A DNA stretch of 48,435 bases from positions 1 to 48,435 of the forward strand of contig CAMNSU010000011.1 of the NCBI GenBank assembly GCA_946555455.1, written 5' to 3'. This DNA comes from an uncultured Clostridia bacterium (lineage in GTDB: Bacteria > Bacillota > Clostridia > RUG12999). The translations under genes were made by a program, and so were the position numbers. Below are positions 16,080-25,700 of this stretch, in pieces. The notes beneath the pieces are model-generated. The model had not been told where the DNA came from. It searched no databases and saw nothing but the letters and a program-made list of their open reading frames with translations. How positions within the stretch are numbered: the first letter of the stretch is position 1; every line of letters begins with the position of its first letter.

Positions 16080-16108
16080 TTGAAAATTTGTATGTTTTGC
16101 GTTATGAT
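16080..16108 (+). promoter_or_regulatory. Promoter of the solute-binding protein operon
   Basis: TTGAAA (16080-16085), 17 bp, TATGAT (16103-16108), about 100 bp before the lipoprotein start. The spacer includes TTTGTATGTTTTGCG, loosely like the 26-nt repeats at 19728 and 19876. An A-rich/T-rich inverted repeat lies just upstream (about 16020-16080). Confidence 0.55.
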
Positions 16109-16205
16109 GATGCTACAACCAAAAGGCTTTCAGTGCCTATTGCGGCATTGGCAGCAGCTAATAAAAAAGTAAAATGAATGAAAAAAGAATAAGGAGGAAC
16201 AACAC

Positions 16206-17828
16206 ATGAAACGAAATTTATTTTTATCTGCGCTGGCAGGTATGCTGGCATTGACTTTGCTGGCAGGCTGCGGCGGAGGCGGAACGAATCAAGCGGAAAG
16301 CAAAGAAGAATTGGAAAAATTGAAAACGAGCAGTTATCCGATTGAAACAGACGTTACCTTAAAAATTTGGTCTTACCGCGGCGGCGCGGCAATCGGTCCC
16401 TACAGTGACCCGCTGACCTATCCGTCTCTGAAAAATTATGAAGAAAAGCTGGGCGTGAAATTCGACTGGACATTCCCGACGGCGGGACAGGAAAAACAAC
16501 AGTTTAACTTGCTTTTGGCAGCAGGTGAACTGCCGGATTTGGTGGGCTGGTATTGGACAACAGATATGCCGGGCGGCGCGGAACGTGCCATTGCCGACGG
16601 ATACATTGCTTCTTTAAACGAATATGTGGACGATTACGCACCGAATTTCAAAGCATATTTGGAAGCAAACGGACAGGCAGCGCGGGATTTGCGTACGAAT
16701 AATGGAAATTATTATTATGTACCGTCCTATGTGACGGATGCGGAGGCAGGTTACGTTTCGGCAGGTTACATATTCCGGCAGGATTGGCTGGACGAACTGG
16801 AATTGGAAAAACCGGAAACCATTGCAGAATGGGAAAACGTATTGCGTGCATTCCGTGACAAAAAAGGTGCGGAAGCGCCGCTGACGCTGAACACGCCCTA
16901 CTTAAACCGCGGAATCACCAGCGCGTTTGATATGAAACTCGGTTGGTACACAGACGGAGAAGGCAATGCGAAATACGGCTATGCGGAGCCGGAATATAAA
17001 GCTTTCTTGGAAACCATGCACCGCTGGTATGAAGAAGGGCTGATAGACCGTAATCTGGCAACTATTGATACTAAGGGTATGGACGCGAAGATGCTGAATG
17101 GAAAATCCGGCGCAAGTTTTGGATGGAACGGCGCGAATTTGGGTAAATGGCTGAAAGCAGGAAAAGAGCTTGACCCGAACTATGATTTGACGGCAGTTCG
17201 TTTTCCGGTTGCAAACAAAGGCGACGTGCCGAAATTCGGAACCAAAGACGCTATGGTATATATGGCGGGTTACGCTATCAGCGGCAAAAGCGTGCATAAG
17301 GCGTTGGCAATGAAAGTGCTGGATTTTGGATTCACAGAAGAGGGCAGTGCGTTTTTGAAATATGGTGAAGAAGGTAAAACCTATGACGTTGTAGATGGAA
17401 AAGTGGAATATACGGATTTGATTCGGAAAAACCCTGACGGACTCAGCCAAACGGAAGCAATGAACTATTATGTGCGTAACACAGAAAACTTCCCGGTCTA
17501 TAATCGTCAGACATTCAAAGCACCGTCCGGCGCAGAATTTGTGGAAGAAAAGAAATTTGACTATACGCAGCAAAAAGAAGCGCTGGAAATCTGGGGCGTG
17601 AACCAGGCACCGAAATTTGACATGCCGACGCTTGCGCCGTCTGACAGCAGCTACGGCAGACTGAGCACAGATATTTCTTCCTATGCAGAAGAAATGATGC
17701 TGAAATTTATCACGGGTGAAGAACCGCTTTCTAATTGGGATACCTATCTGCAAACACTTTCCAGCCGTGGTTATGACCAGCTGAAGGAAATCATGCAGAA
17801 AGAATATGATGCATATCTGAAACGCTAA
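16206..17828 (+). CDS. Extracellular solute-binding lipoprotein (LplA/YtcQ type)
   Basis: This encodes 540 residues with a lipoprotein signal peptide. The hydrophobic stretch ends in L-L-A-G-C with Cys22 as lipidation site, followed by a Gly-rich tether. The mature part is a large ABC binding protein of the LplA/YtcQ class used for oligosaccharides, with the feature L-L-A-A-G-E-L-P-D-L near residue 100. It sits outside the membrane and delivers ligand to the two permeases directly downstream (12-bp gap). AAGGAGGAA is a strong ribosome site. The ligand is probably an oligosaccharide released by the lyases of this locus; the exact sugar is unknown. Confidence 0.92.
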   Translation: MKRNLFLSALAGMLALTLLAGCGGGGTNQAESKEELEKLKTSSYPIETDVTLKIWSYRGGAAIGPYSDPLTYPSLKNYEEKLGVKFDWTFPTAGQEKQQFNLLLAAGELPDLVGWYWTTDMPGGAERAIADGYIASLNEYVDDYAPNFKAYLEANGQAARDLRTNNGNYYYVPSYVTDAEAGYVSAGYIFRQDWLDELELEKPETIAEWENVLRAFRDKKGAEAPLTLNTPYLNRGITSAFDMKLGWYTDGEGNAKYGYAEPEYKAFLETMHRWYEEGLIDRNLATIDTKGMDAKMLNGKSGASFGWNGANLGKWLKAGKELDPNYDLTAVRFPVANKGDVPKFGTKDAMVYMAGYAISGKSVHKALAMKVLDFGFTEEGSAFLKYGEEGKTYDVVDGKVEYTDLIRKNPDGLSQTEAMNYYVRNTENFPVYNRQTFKAPSGAEFVEEKKFDYTQQKEALEIWGVNQAPKFDMPTLAPSDSSYGRLSTDISSYAEEMMLKFITGEEPLSNWDTYLQTLSSRGYDQLKEIMQKEYDAYLKR

Positions 17829-17840
17829 GGAGGAGCGAAT

Positions 17841-18818
17841 ATGGCAAACACGGCAAGCAGCGCAGCAGTGAACAGCAAACCGCAGGTTTTGAAAGAAAGC
17901 TATGGCGCCCGCTGCAAAAAAGATTTTTTCATAAACTGGAAACTATATCTGATATTTCTGCCCATTTTGGCGTTTTATATCATTTTTAGCTACATACCCA
18001 TGTATGGCGCAATGATTGCGTTTAAGAATTTTTCGCCGCAATATGGGATTTGGGGCAGCCATTGGGCAAACTTTTACGGACTGGAACATTTTGTTGACTT
18101 TTTCACCAGTCCGGACTTTGGGCGCATTTTGAGCAATACTCTGACGATTAGTTTTTCAACGCTGATTTTCGGATTTCCGGCGCCGATTATTTTGGCGCTG
18201 ATGTTGAACGAAGTGAAACATAGCATTTTTAAACGTACCATTCAGACCATTACCTATATGCCGCATTTTGTGTCATTGGTGGTTGTCTGCGGTATCATTA
18301 AAAATTTTGTAGCGGATACCGGACTGATTACAAGCCTGCTCAGTTCTGTTGGATTGGTGGAAAAGACAGACTTGCTGGGCAAAAAAGAATTGTTTGTGCC
18401 CATCTATGTCATCACCGGCATTTGGCAGGAAATCGGCTGGGGTTCCATTATTTATTTGGCAGCGCTCTCCGGCATTAATATGGATTTATATGAAGCGGCG
18501 TCCATTGACGGCGCGGGGCGGTGGCGGCAGCTTTTTGCCGTCACGCTGCCCGGTATCATGCCGACTATCGTCATCATGCTGATTCTGCGTGTCGGACATA
18601 TCATGGGCGTTGGATTTGAAAAAATTATTTTGCTGTATAACCCGTTGACCTATGAAACAGCGGACGTTATTTCCAGCTATGTGTACCGGCGTGGTTTGAT
18701 GGAGTTTAACTTCAGCTATTCTTCGGCAGTAGGACTGTTTAATTCCGTCATTAACTATGCACTTATTATTTTCACAAACTGGTTTAGCCGGCGCGCCGGT
18801 GAATCAAGTATTTGGTAA
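17841..18818 (+). CDS. ABC sugar transporter permease (LplB/YteP type)
   Basis: The product is 325 residues with six predicted membrane segments, beginning with L-I-F-L-P-I-L-A-F-Y-I-I-F. The EAA loop that contacts the ATPase is clear: E-A-A-S-I-D-G-A-G-R-W near residue 217, then L-P-G-I. The N-terminal sequence P-M-Y-G-A-M-I-A-F-K-N-F is typical of the LplB family. It forms a heterodimer channel with the next gene product. No ATP-binding gene is in the cluster, so a shared MsmX-like ATPase elsewhere is expected. Confidence 0.94.
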   Translation: MANTASSAAVNSKPQVLKESYGARCKKDFFINWKLYLIFLPILAFYIIFSYIPMYGAMIAFKNFSPQYGIWGSHWANFYGLEHFVDFFTSPDFGRILSNTLTISFSTLIFGFPAPIILALMLNEVKHSIFKRTIQTITYMPHFVSLVVVCGIIKNFVADTGLITSLLSSVGLVEKTDLLGKKELFVPIYVITGIWQEIGWGSIIYLAALSGINMDLYEAASIDGAGRWRQLFAVTLPGIMPTIVIMLILRVGHIMGVGFEKIILLYNPLTYETADVISSYVYRRGLMEFNFSYSSAVGLFNSVINYALIIFTNWFSRRAGESSIW

Positions 18819-18832
18819 AGGAGGAAGAATAC

Positions 18833-19714
18833 ATGCAAATCAAAGAAAGTATGGGACGAAAAGTGTTTTTGGGAATCAATGCTTTGATTTTGCTGGCAGT
18901 GGCAATCGCGGCATTTTACCCATTGCTCTATGTCACGCTTGCGTCTTTTTCCAATGCCAGCCGGCTGATGGCGCACGACGGGGTGTTGCTGCGTCCGCTG
19001 GGAACGAACATTGAGGCATATAAAGCGACGTTTAGAAATTCGTTTATTTTAACAGGTTACAGAAACTCTGTTTTTATTTTGGTAATCGGAACTGTTATCA
19101 GCGTTGTTGCAACAACGCTGGCGGCATATTTTTTCAGTCGTAAAAACGTGATGCACCAAAAAGCGTTGATGAAAATTGTGATGTTCACCATGTTTTTCAA
19201 CGGCGGTCTGGTGCCTACCTATTTATGGATGAAACAACTTGGTATGATGGATAATTTGCTGGTGTTGATTTTGCCGACCTGTTTGAACGTGACAAATATT
19301 CTGATTATGCGCACGGCAATGTACGGCATACCGGAAAGTCTGGAGGAAAACGCGCGGCTGGACGGCGCGGGACATCTTGTGGTGCTGAGCAAAATCATTG
19401 TGCCGCTGGTAATGCCGACCATGGCGGTTATCGCGCTCTACAGCGCAGTAGGATACTGGAACGCATGGTTTAATGCTTCCATTTATATTACCAAACGGTC
19501 GCTTTATCCGTTGCAGCTCGTGCTGCGTGAAATCCTGATTCAAAACGACACAACAAAGATGATTGACGACGTAACGATTGCGGAACAGGCGCAGGTCAGT
19601 GAAACCATTAAATATGCAGTCATTGTTGTATCGACAGTACCGATTTTGTGTTTGTATCCGTTCCTGCAAAAATATTTTGTCAACGGCGTCATGATTGGAG
19701 CAGTCAAAGAGTAA
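18833..19714 (+). CDS. ABC sugar transporter permease (LplC/YtcP type)
   Basis: This encodes 293 residues with six membrane segments, the second permease of the importer. The EAA-like loop reads E-E-N-A-R-L-D-G-A-G near residue 166 and is followed by I-I-V-P-L-V-M-P. The C-terminus F-V-N-G-V-M-I-G-A-V-K-E is the usual ending of LplC-type permeases. The start at 18833 is chosen because AAAGGAGG lies 8 nt upstream; an ATG at 18812 would overlap the preceding gene and lacks a ribosome site. It is in one operon with the lipoprotein and first permease. Confidence 0.94.
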   Translation: MQIKESMGRKVFLGINALILLAVAIAAFYPLLYVTLASFSNASRLMAHDGVLLRPLGTNIEAYKATFRNSFILTGYRNSVFILVIGTVISVVATTLAAYFFSRKNVMHQKALMKIVMFTMFFNGGLVPTYLWMKQLGMMDNLLVLILPTCLNVTNILIMRTAMYGIPESLEENARLDGAGHLVVLSKIIVPLVMPTMAVIALYSAVGYWNAWFNASIYITKRSLYPLQLVLREILIQNDTTKMIDDVTIAEQAQVSETIKYAVIVVSTVPILCLYPFLQKYFVNGVMIGAVKE

Positions 19715-19727
19715 AGAACTTTTGTGG

Positions 19728-19901
19728 CAAAATGTATACGTTTTGCAAAACCTGACATTTTGTTTGTTATAAAGTAAAAAACAGGAAAAAAGCAGAAAAC
19801 GGCAAGGAAAATCGAACAAACATTGGCTATGGGGGAGTGCAAAAATGAGAGGATATACACAGAAAAAAGATGAAACAAAACGTATGCGTTTTACAAAACC
19901 T
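19728..19901. repeat. Pair of 26-nt palindromic direct repeats
   Basis: CAAAA(T/C)GTAT(A/G)CGTTTT(G/A)CAAAACCT occurs at 19728-19753 and 19876-19901 with three differences. The first 18 bases of each form an imperfect palindrome centred on GTATAC or GTATGC, and both are followed by T-rich sequence. They lie in the 250-bp gap between the permease operon and the SLH gene, and may be operator sites or an attenuator pair. Confidence 0.5.
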
Positions 19902-19928
19902 TTTTTTGTTGCAGAGAAACCGGTTTGA
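19845..19928 (+). CDS. Possible 27-residue leader or small protein
   Basis: An ATG 9 nt after GGGGGAG opens a 27-codon frame rich in Lys, Arg and Phe, with no signal peptide. It ends 36 bp before the SLH gene, and the second 26-nt repeat lies inside it. The good ribosome site is the main support. It may be a leader peptide or chance. Confidence 0.25.
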   Translation: MRGYTQKKDETKRMRFTKPFFVAEKPV

Positions 19929-19964
19929 AAACGCGTGTGAAACAAAAGGGAGAGGTGTCGGAAC

Positions 19965-22685
19965 ATGAAAAAGTTAACTGCTCTGCTATTGGCATTGTGT
20001 CTTGCGCTGCCGTCAGCAGTGTGCGCCGCGCCGTCTTATAGCGACACGGCGGGCAGCAGCTATGAAAAATATGTTTCCTTTGCAACCGCACTGGGGTTCA
20101 TGGAAGGATATCCGGACGGAACTTTTCAGGCGGAGGAAACGATGACGCGCGCGGAATTTGCAGCATTGGCAGTTCGGCTGCGCGGCATAGACGGCGGAAG
20201 TGCAGAAGTACAAACGCCGTTTCCGGACGTGAGCGCCGGACATTGGGCAAGCGGCGTGATTAGCAGCGCCGTTGGTTCCGGAATTTTGAAGGGATATCCG
20301 GACGGATATTTCTATCCGGAAGAAAAAATCACAGTAGGCGAAGCAATTTGCGTCATGATTGGTATGCTGGGCTACCAGTATTTTGCAGAGAACCAAGGCG
20401 GATATCCGCAGGGATATTTGGCGCAGGCTTCGTCGCTGGGGATTTGGCGCACGGCGGCAAATGCGGATTCTGTTATCACGCGCGGCATGATTGCAGAACT
20501 GATTTATCGGGCGTCCGAAGTGGATATTCTGCGACAGGTATCTTACGGACAGACCGCCGAACTAGAGAAAAAACGCGGCGTGACCTATCTGACGGAATAT
20601 CATGATATTTATAAAGACCGCGGTATTGTTACGGCGGACAGATATACCAAAATCAACGGCGATACCACGCTGCAAGCGGGTGAAGTGGAAATTGACGGCG
20701 TGGCATATGACGCAGGCGACAGCGGTGCGCAGGCATATTTGGGACAGAGCGTTGAGTTCTACTATCAAAAGGACGACACGGCGGACCGCAATATGCTCCT
20801 GTTTGTAACGCCGCGCTCCAACCGTATTATTGAGGTGAAAAGCACAGACTTGGCGCAGGATACGACAAACAGCCGGCTGAGTTATTATGAAGGCGGACGC
20901 AGACAGCATGAAACCATTGAAAACAATGCGGACGTGATTTATAACCTTGGATATGAAGGAAAAGCAATCAATTTGGAAGCGCAGACGCTGCTGGATTTGC
21001 ACGGAACGATTACAGGAATTGATAACGATAACGACGGCGGTATTGACGTATTGATTTTGACAGATTGGGATACCGTGGTGGTGGAAAGCGTCAGTGCGCA
21101 GGACCAGAGAATCAGTTTGAAATTCGGTGAAGCGCCCATTGATTTGGACGACTCCAGCATCCGCTATTCCATTCGCAAAGGCGGACAGGAAATTGCGTTA
21201 AATGATATTATGGCAAAAGATGTGTTGTCTGTTGCAGCATCGCGTAATTTCGGCGATACCGGTGCGGCAAAAAGAAGCATACAAATGGTTGTTTGCACGG
21301 ATATCGTGTCGGGCAGCGTGACGGCAGTGTCCGAAGAAGGCGTGACGATTGGCGCGGCGGACGGACAGGGGACGGAATACCGTGTATCCGACCGGTTTAT
21401 CAGTGAAAACGGTACGGAAATTACCAACGATTTTAAAGGCGCGTTCTATCTGGACGTGTTGGGCGAAATTGCATACTATGAACAGGGAGGTTCCTCCGGC
21501 AAACGTTTTGGATATATTCTGGAAGCAGCGTCCGAAGGTGGTATCAGCACGGATTATAGTACGAAAATGTTGACGCAGTCGGGCGAAGTGAGTATCATTC
21601 CGTTTGCCAGCCGTTTGAATGTGGACGGAACAGGACGTACGGCGGCGGAGGCATACCAGATTTTGGCGGCGAACACGGAACTGGCAGGAAAAGTGCGCGC
21701 AATGGTGCGCTATAGCCTGAACAGCGAAGGGAAAATCAATTTCCTTGATACAAAAGCGCCCAACAGCGACCATGACATAGATGAACTCACGGAATCTAAA
21801 ATTACATTCAGCAACGGTATGCGTTATCAGAGTCAGTCGCATATGCTGGTGAGTTATCAAGACCCGCAGCGTTATATCATCGGAGACGACTGCGTTGTGT
21901 TTGTCATACCCGAAACGGTGAGTTCTGACGATGAATATAAAATTTACGGCAGCAACTATTTCATCAATGAACAATACTACGGCGCAGCGTCGTCAGGAGC
22001 GTCTTTCTCCATGTGGAACGTGAAAGACGGCGTTCCGGGCGCAATTAGCATGACGGTGGCGGCAGCGTCGGTGGGCTTAGGCAGCATTGACCTCAGTAAC
22101 GGCAACGTCGGTGTTGTGAGCAAAATCAGTAAGAGTGCAACGGAAGACGGCGATACAGGTTATTCCATTTCCATTTGGCTTGCCGGTACAGAAACGAAAT
22201 ATAGCTATGTAGAAAAAAGTAAACTGGTGCGCGACGCGGGCGGCACAACGGATCAGAAACCGGATGGCAGCGGGAAAATGACGCCGGCGGAGGATTTAAA
22301 ATTTGGTGATGTTGTCATGGTGGATGCAGACGCGCAAAGCCGCATTAACGTGCTCTATCGTCTTGCCGACTTCAATCCGTTTGACATGACAAAGGACATT
22401 GCGCCGAAATATCAGGTAAAAGGCATGAGCGGCTATCAGGAATGGATTTTCGGCAGCGTACGCAGAAAGAAAGACAATTCGCTTGCCATTGACGTGAACC
22501 TGAGCACGGAATTGATGATTAACTCTTTGCAGACGCCGAGAGTTTGCATTGTAGATAAAGAACTGAAAACAGTAACGCCCGCAGAGTTTGGCAGCATTCA
22601 GGCTTCGGAGGACGACGCTATTGCGGACAAAGTGTTTGTGCGCGTGCGGTTCGGCTCTGTGCGTGAAATCTTTATCTATCGTTAA
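19965..22685 (+). CDS. Secreted SLH-domain surface protein
   Basis: The product is 906 residues with a signal peptide (cleavage near A-V-C-A-A, residues 18-22). Three S-layer homology domains lie at about 30-190. Two show the typical G-Y-P-D-G-T-F or G-Y-P-D-G-Y-F motif followed by T-R-A-E or equivalent, so the protein should bind secondary cell-wall polymer. The remaining 700 residues are Asp- and Ser-rich, probably beta-rich, and match no domain I know. It follows the importer operon and precedes the giant modular protein by 21 bp with a good ribosome site (AAAGGGGAG), so the two are probably cotranscribed. A scaffold or glycan-binding role is inferred from context. Confidence 0.85.
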   Translation: MKKLTALLLALCLALPSAVCAAPSYSDTAGSSYEKYVSFATALGFMEGYPDGTFQAEETMTRAEFAALAVRLRGIDGGSAEVQTPFPDVSAGHWASGVISSAVGSGILKGYPDGYFYPEEKITVGEAICVMIGMLGYQYFAENQGGYPQGYLAQASSLGIWRTAANADSVITRGMIAELIYRASEVDILRQVSYGQTAELEKKRGVTYLTEYHDIYKDRGIVTADRYTKINGDTTLQAGEVEIDGVAYDAGDSGAQAYLGQSVEFYYQKDDTADRNMLLFVTPRSNRIIEVKSTDLAQDTTNSRLSYYEGGRRQHETIENNADVIYNLGYEGKAINLEAQTLLDLHGTITGIDNDNDGGIDVLILTDWDTVVVESVSAQDQRISLKFGEAPIDLDDSSIRYSIRKGGQEIALNDIMAKDVLSVAASRNFGDTGAAKRSIQMVVCTDIVSGSVTAVSEEGVTIGAADGQGTEYRVSDRFISENGTEITNDFKGAFYLDVLGEIAYYEQGGSSGKRFGYILEAASEGGISTDYSTKMLTQSGEVSIIPFASRLNVDGTGRTAAEAYQILAANTELAGKVRAMVRYSLNSEGKINFLDTKAPNSDHDIDELTESKITFSNGMRYQSQSHMLVSYQDPQRYIIGDDCVVFVIPETVSSDDEYKIYGSNYFINEQYYGAASSGASFSMWNVKDGVPGAISMTVAAASVGLGSIDLSNGNVGVVSKISKSATEDGDTGYSISIWLAGTETKYSYVEKSKLVRDAGGTTDQKPDGSGKMTPAEDLKFGDVVMVDADAQSRINVLYRLADFNPFDMTKDIAPKYQVKGMSGYQEWIFGSVRRKKDNSLAIDVNLSTELMINSLQTPRVCIVDKELKTVTPAEFGSIQASEDDAIADKVFVRVRFGSVREIFIYR

Positions 22686-22706
22686 GAGAAAGGGGAGAAA
22701 CCCATC

Positions 22707-25700
22707 ATGAAGAATCGAATCAAAAGATGCCTGCCGTTTTTGCTGGCAGTGATGATGACCATGACCTTGTTCACGGTTCCAGTGGGTGCGGATTCCACGG
22801 TGGATTCCTATCCGTCCGTATTTCACATGAAAATAGACGGAACACCTGTTGTAGGTGAAACATTAACGTTTTCCTATGATTTATATAATCCTGATAATCA
22901 GGCGGATGCGTTGGATGAAAGTAAATTGGAATGGCAGGTGCAAGATACACAATATATAGGGGCGACATCAGGTGGTTATACAGAGATTGTTCGGAAAACA
23001 GGCGGAACAAGCTATACGATTACAGCCGACGATGTAGATAAATATATTGCTGTCAGGGTACCGGTTAAGACTGTAACCGGAAACGGACGAATGCGTACGA
23101 TTGGTGTGGGACCTATTCTTGCAGCAACACCGGCGGCGCCGGCAGCGTCAAGTGTGACAATTGAAAATGACGCTATAGCAGCAGGTGTAACAGTGGGCGA
23201 ACCGGTGGAAGGACACTATCTATATGCAGGACAGAATGCAGAGGGAAATAGTGAATATAGCTGGGCGCTGGCTGCCAGCGGAGAAAACGGAACCTATACA
23301 CCAATTGCCGGCGCAACAGAAAAAACCTATATTCCCAAAGCAGAAGATATGAAAAAATGGCTGCGATTTACAGTAACACCGGTAGATAGTGAAGGAAACA
23401 AAGGCGAACCGGTACATTCTGTAACACGTCCTATTGTGGGCAGCGCGTCCTACGGTGCACATGTATCGGGAAATGGAAATTGCTACAAAGGTATGATGGT
23501 CAATGGTATTACAAATGGGTTGGAGAGCAATCCGACCGGCGCCATTTATACATATGGTGCAGACAATGACCCGGATGTTGTAGTGGATTTGGGGGAAACG
23601 CGTGTATTAAGCGGAGTGCGTATTGCTTCTAACGGAGCGAACCCTGCGGACGGAATCAGAATGTTTTCCTCCCTCACCGGCGGAAAAACAGAATTTACAC
23701 CTTTACATACAAAAGAATATGCAGGAGATGCAGGTACAGAAGAACTAGTGTTGTTTGGTGACGGCGGCAGACAGACTGTAGATTTTAGCAAACCGACACA
23801 AGCAAGATTTGTTCAGGTAAACATTCAAAAAACAAAATCAATATCTCTTCAAGAACTAACATTATATGAAGCGCTGCCGACCGGCTTGAGTGCAGCGGCA
23901 AAATCAGGCGAAACGCTTTCGGTGGCACAGGACGCGACAGAAGCGGAAGTGCGCGAAGTAGTGGCGGAAAAACTGACAATCACCGCCACCTATGACGGTG
24001 ATGTGACTGCTGAAATTCCGCTGGATAAAGCGGCGATTGAACTGGACACTACGGGCGGCGGAACAAAAGATATGAAAATATCTTATAAAGAACTGGAAAC
24101 AACGGTTTCGGTTCAAGTGGACGGCAATGTGGAACTGCAAAGTCTCACGGCAGAAAAAGCCAAAAACTATACAAAAGATGTGACGGTATTTACCGGCGCA
24201 ACGGAAGCGGAACTCCGTACCGTATTGAATGATGCGGGCGTCAGTCTCACGGCGGCCTATAGCGACGGCAGCACAAAAACACCGACGCTGGATGATGAAA
24301 ATGTGACGATTGCGCTGAATGAAACCGACCAAAAATGCACCATTACCTATCGCGGCGCAACCGCAGAATTGACGGTGAAAGTGGCGGATAAAAAACAGCC
24401 GCCCAACGTCTATGGGCTTTGGATAGAAGGCGCACCGGTAGAGGGCGAAACGCTTACCTTGCACTATACGCTGGACGACCCGAACGGTGTGGCAGGAAAC
24501 GTGGTGGACAATATCAACTGGCACATGCTTGACGTGCCTTATAACAATACGAAAGGTCAAATATCGGATTATACCGGTGTTCGTTTAAAGGCAGTCGGAA
24601 CACAGACCTATACCATACCGGCAGACGGTTCGCTGCAAGGAAAATATATCCACGCGGCAATTACTATGCCGGAAAAAATAGATAATGATGTTCTGTATAG
24701 ATGCGGCTGGGACCGAAAAGCAACGATTGCAATCGGACCGATTCAGGCGGCAAAATCAGCCACGCCGGCGGTAAGTACCGTTACCATTTCCTCCATGGGC
24801 ATGGACGGCGGACGCGGCGTTGGCGCAAATGTCGGTCAGACGCTGCGCGGCGACTACTATTATATCGGTGCGGAAGCAGAGGGAGAAAGCACTTATCAGT
24901 GGTGGTCTTCCAGCGATGAGACAACGGGATTTGCGGCAATTGACGGCGCAACGCAGCGGGAATATACGGTGACAGAAGCAGACCGCGGTAAATATCTGAA
25001 ATTTACTGTCACACCCAAAGATAAAACAGGTGCGGCAGGAACAGCGGAAGATTCCATCAACAGACCCATGGCGGGAAACGCTGCCTATTTGGCAATGGCA
25101 ACCGAGGCATTGTTTGGCGCGGCAAGCGGAAACAATAACGGATATAGAGGAAATAATACGCAGGTATTAACCAACGGAATCAGTGATTGGGACAAAGGCG
25201 GTCTGGTGATGACTACCATGGATTCCAAAACAGAAGATGCAATCAACTATCCCGGCATGGTTACCGTTGACCTCGGCAAAACGCAGACGCTGACCGGCGC
25301 GCGTTTAGCGATGGAAAACGCGACAAATCAGGATACCGTATCCTTCTATACTTCACCGGACGGTCTCTATTGGTATCCGGCGGAGACCGCGGAGGGCTTA
25401 GAACTGCTTAGCAGCGGATTTCTGCTTAAGACCAATGCGCTGGGGAAGGGAGTAACTTTTAAGACGCCGGTGCAGGCACGGTATCTGCAAATGCGGCATA
25501 CACGTAAAACGAATAACAGAATCACCGAGCTTCAGGCATTCGTGCAGGAAACGGAACCGGCGCTAAGTTCCATTGCGGCGGCGAAATCCGGCGCGGCTTT
25601 AAAAGTAAAACAGGGTACAGACGCAGCAGCAGTGCAGGCATATCTGGCGGAAAATGTGACGGTTACAGCAACCTATGCGGGTGTAACCAATCCAATTACG

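Noticed and set aside
15971-16177. Plus-strand frame of 68 codons between the AraC gene and the lipoprotein gene
   Set aside because: It overlaps the promoters of both neighbours and has a low-complexity Lys/Gln-rich start without a ribosome site.
16206-19714. Expectation of an ATPase gene within the sugar importer operon
   Set aside because: No ABC ATPase motifs are encoded in or near the cluster. LplABC-type systems usually borrow a shared ATPase, so its absence is not a defect.
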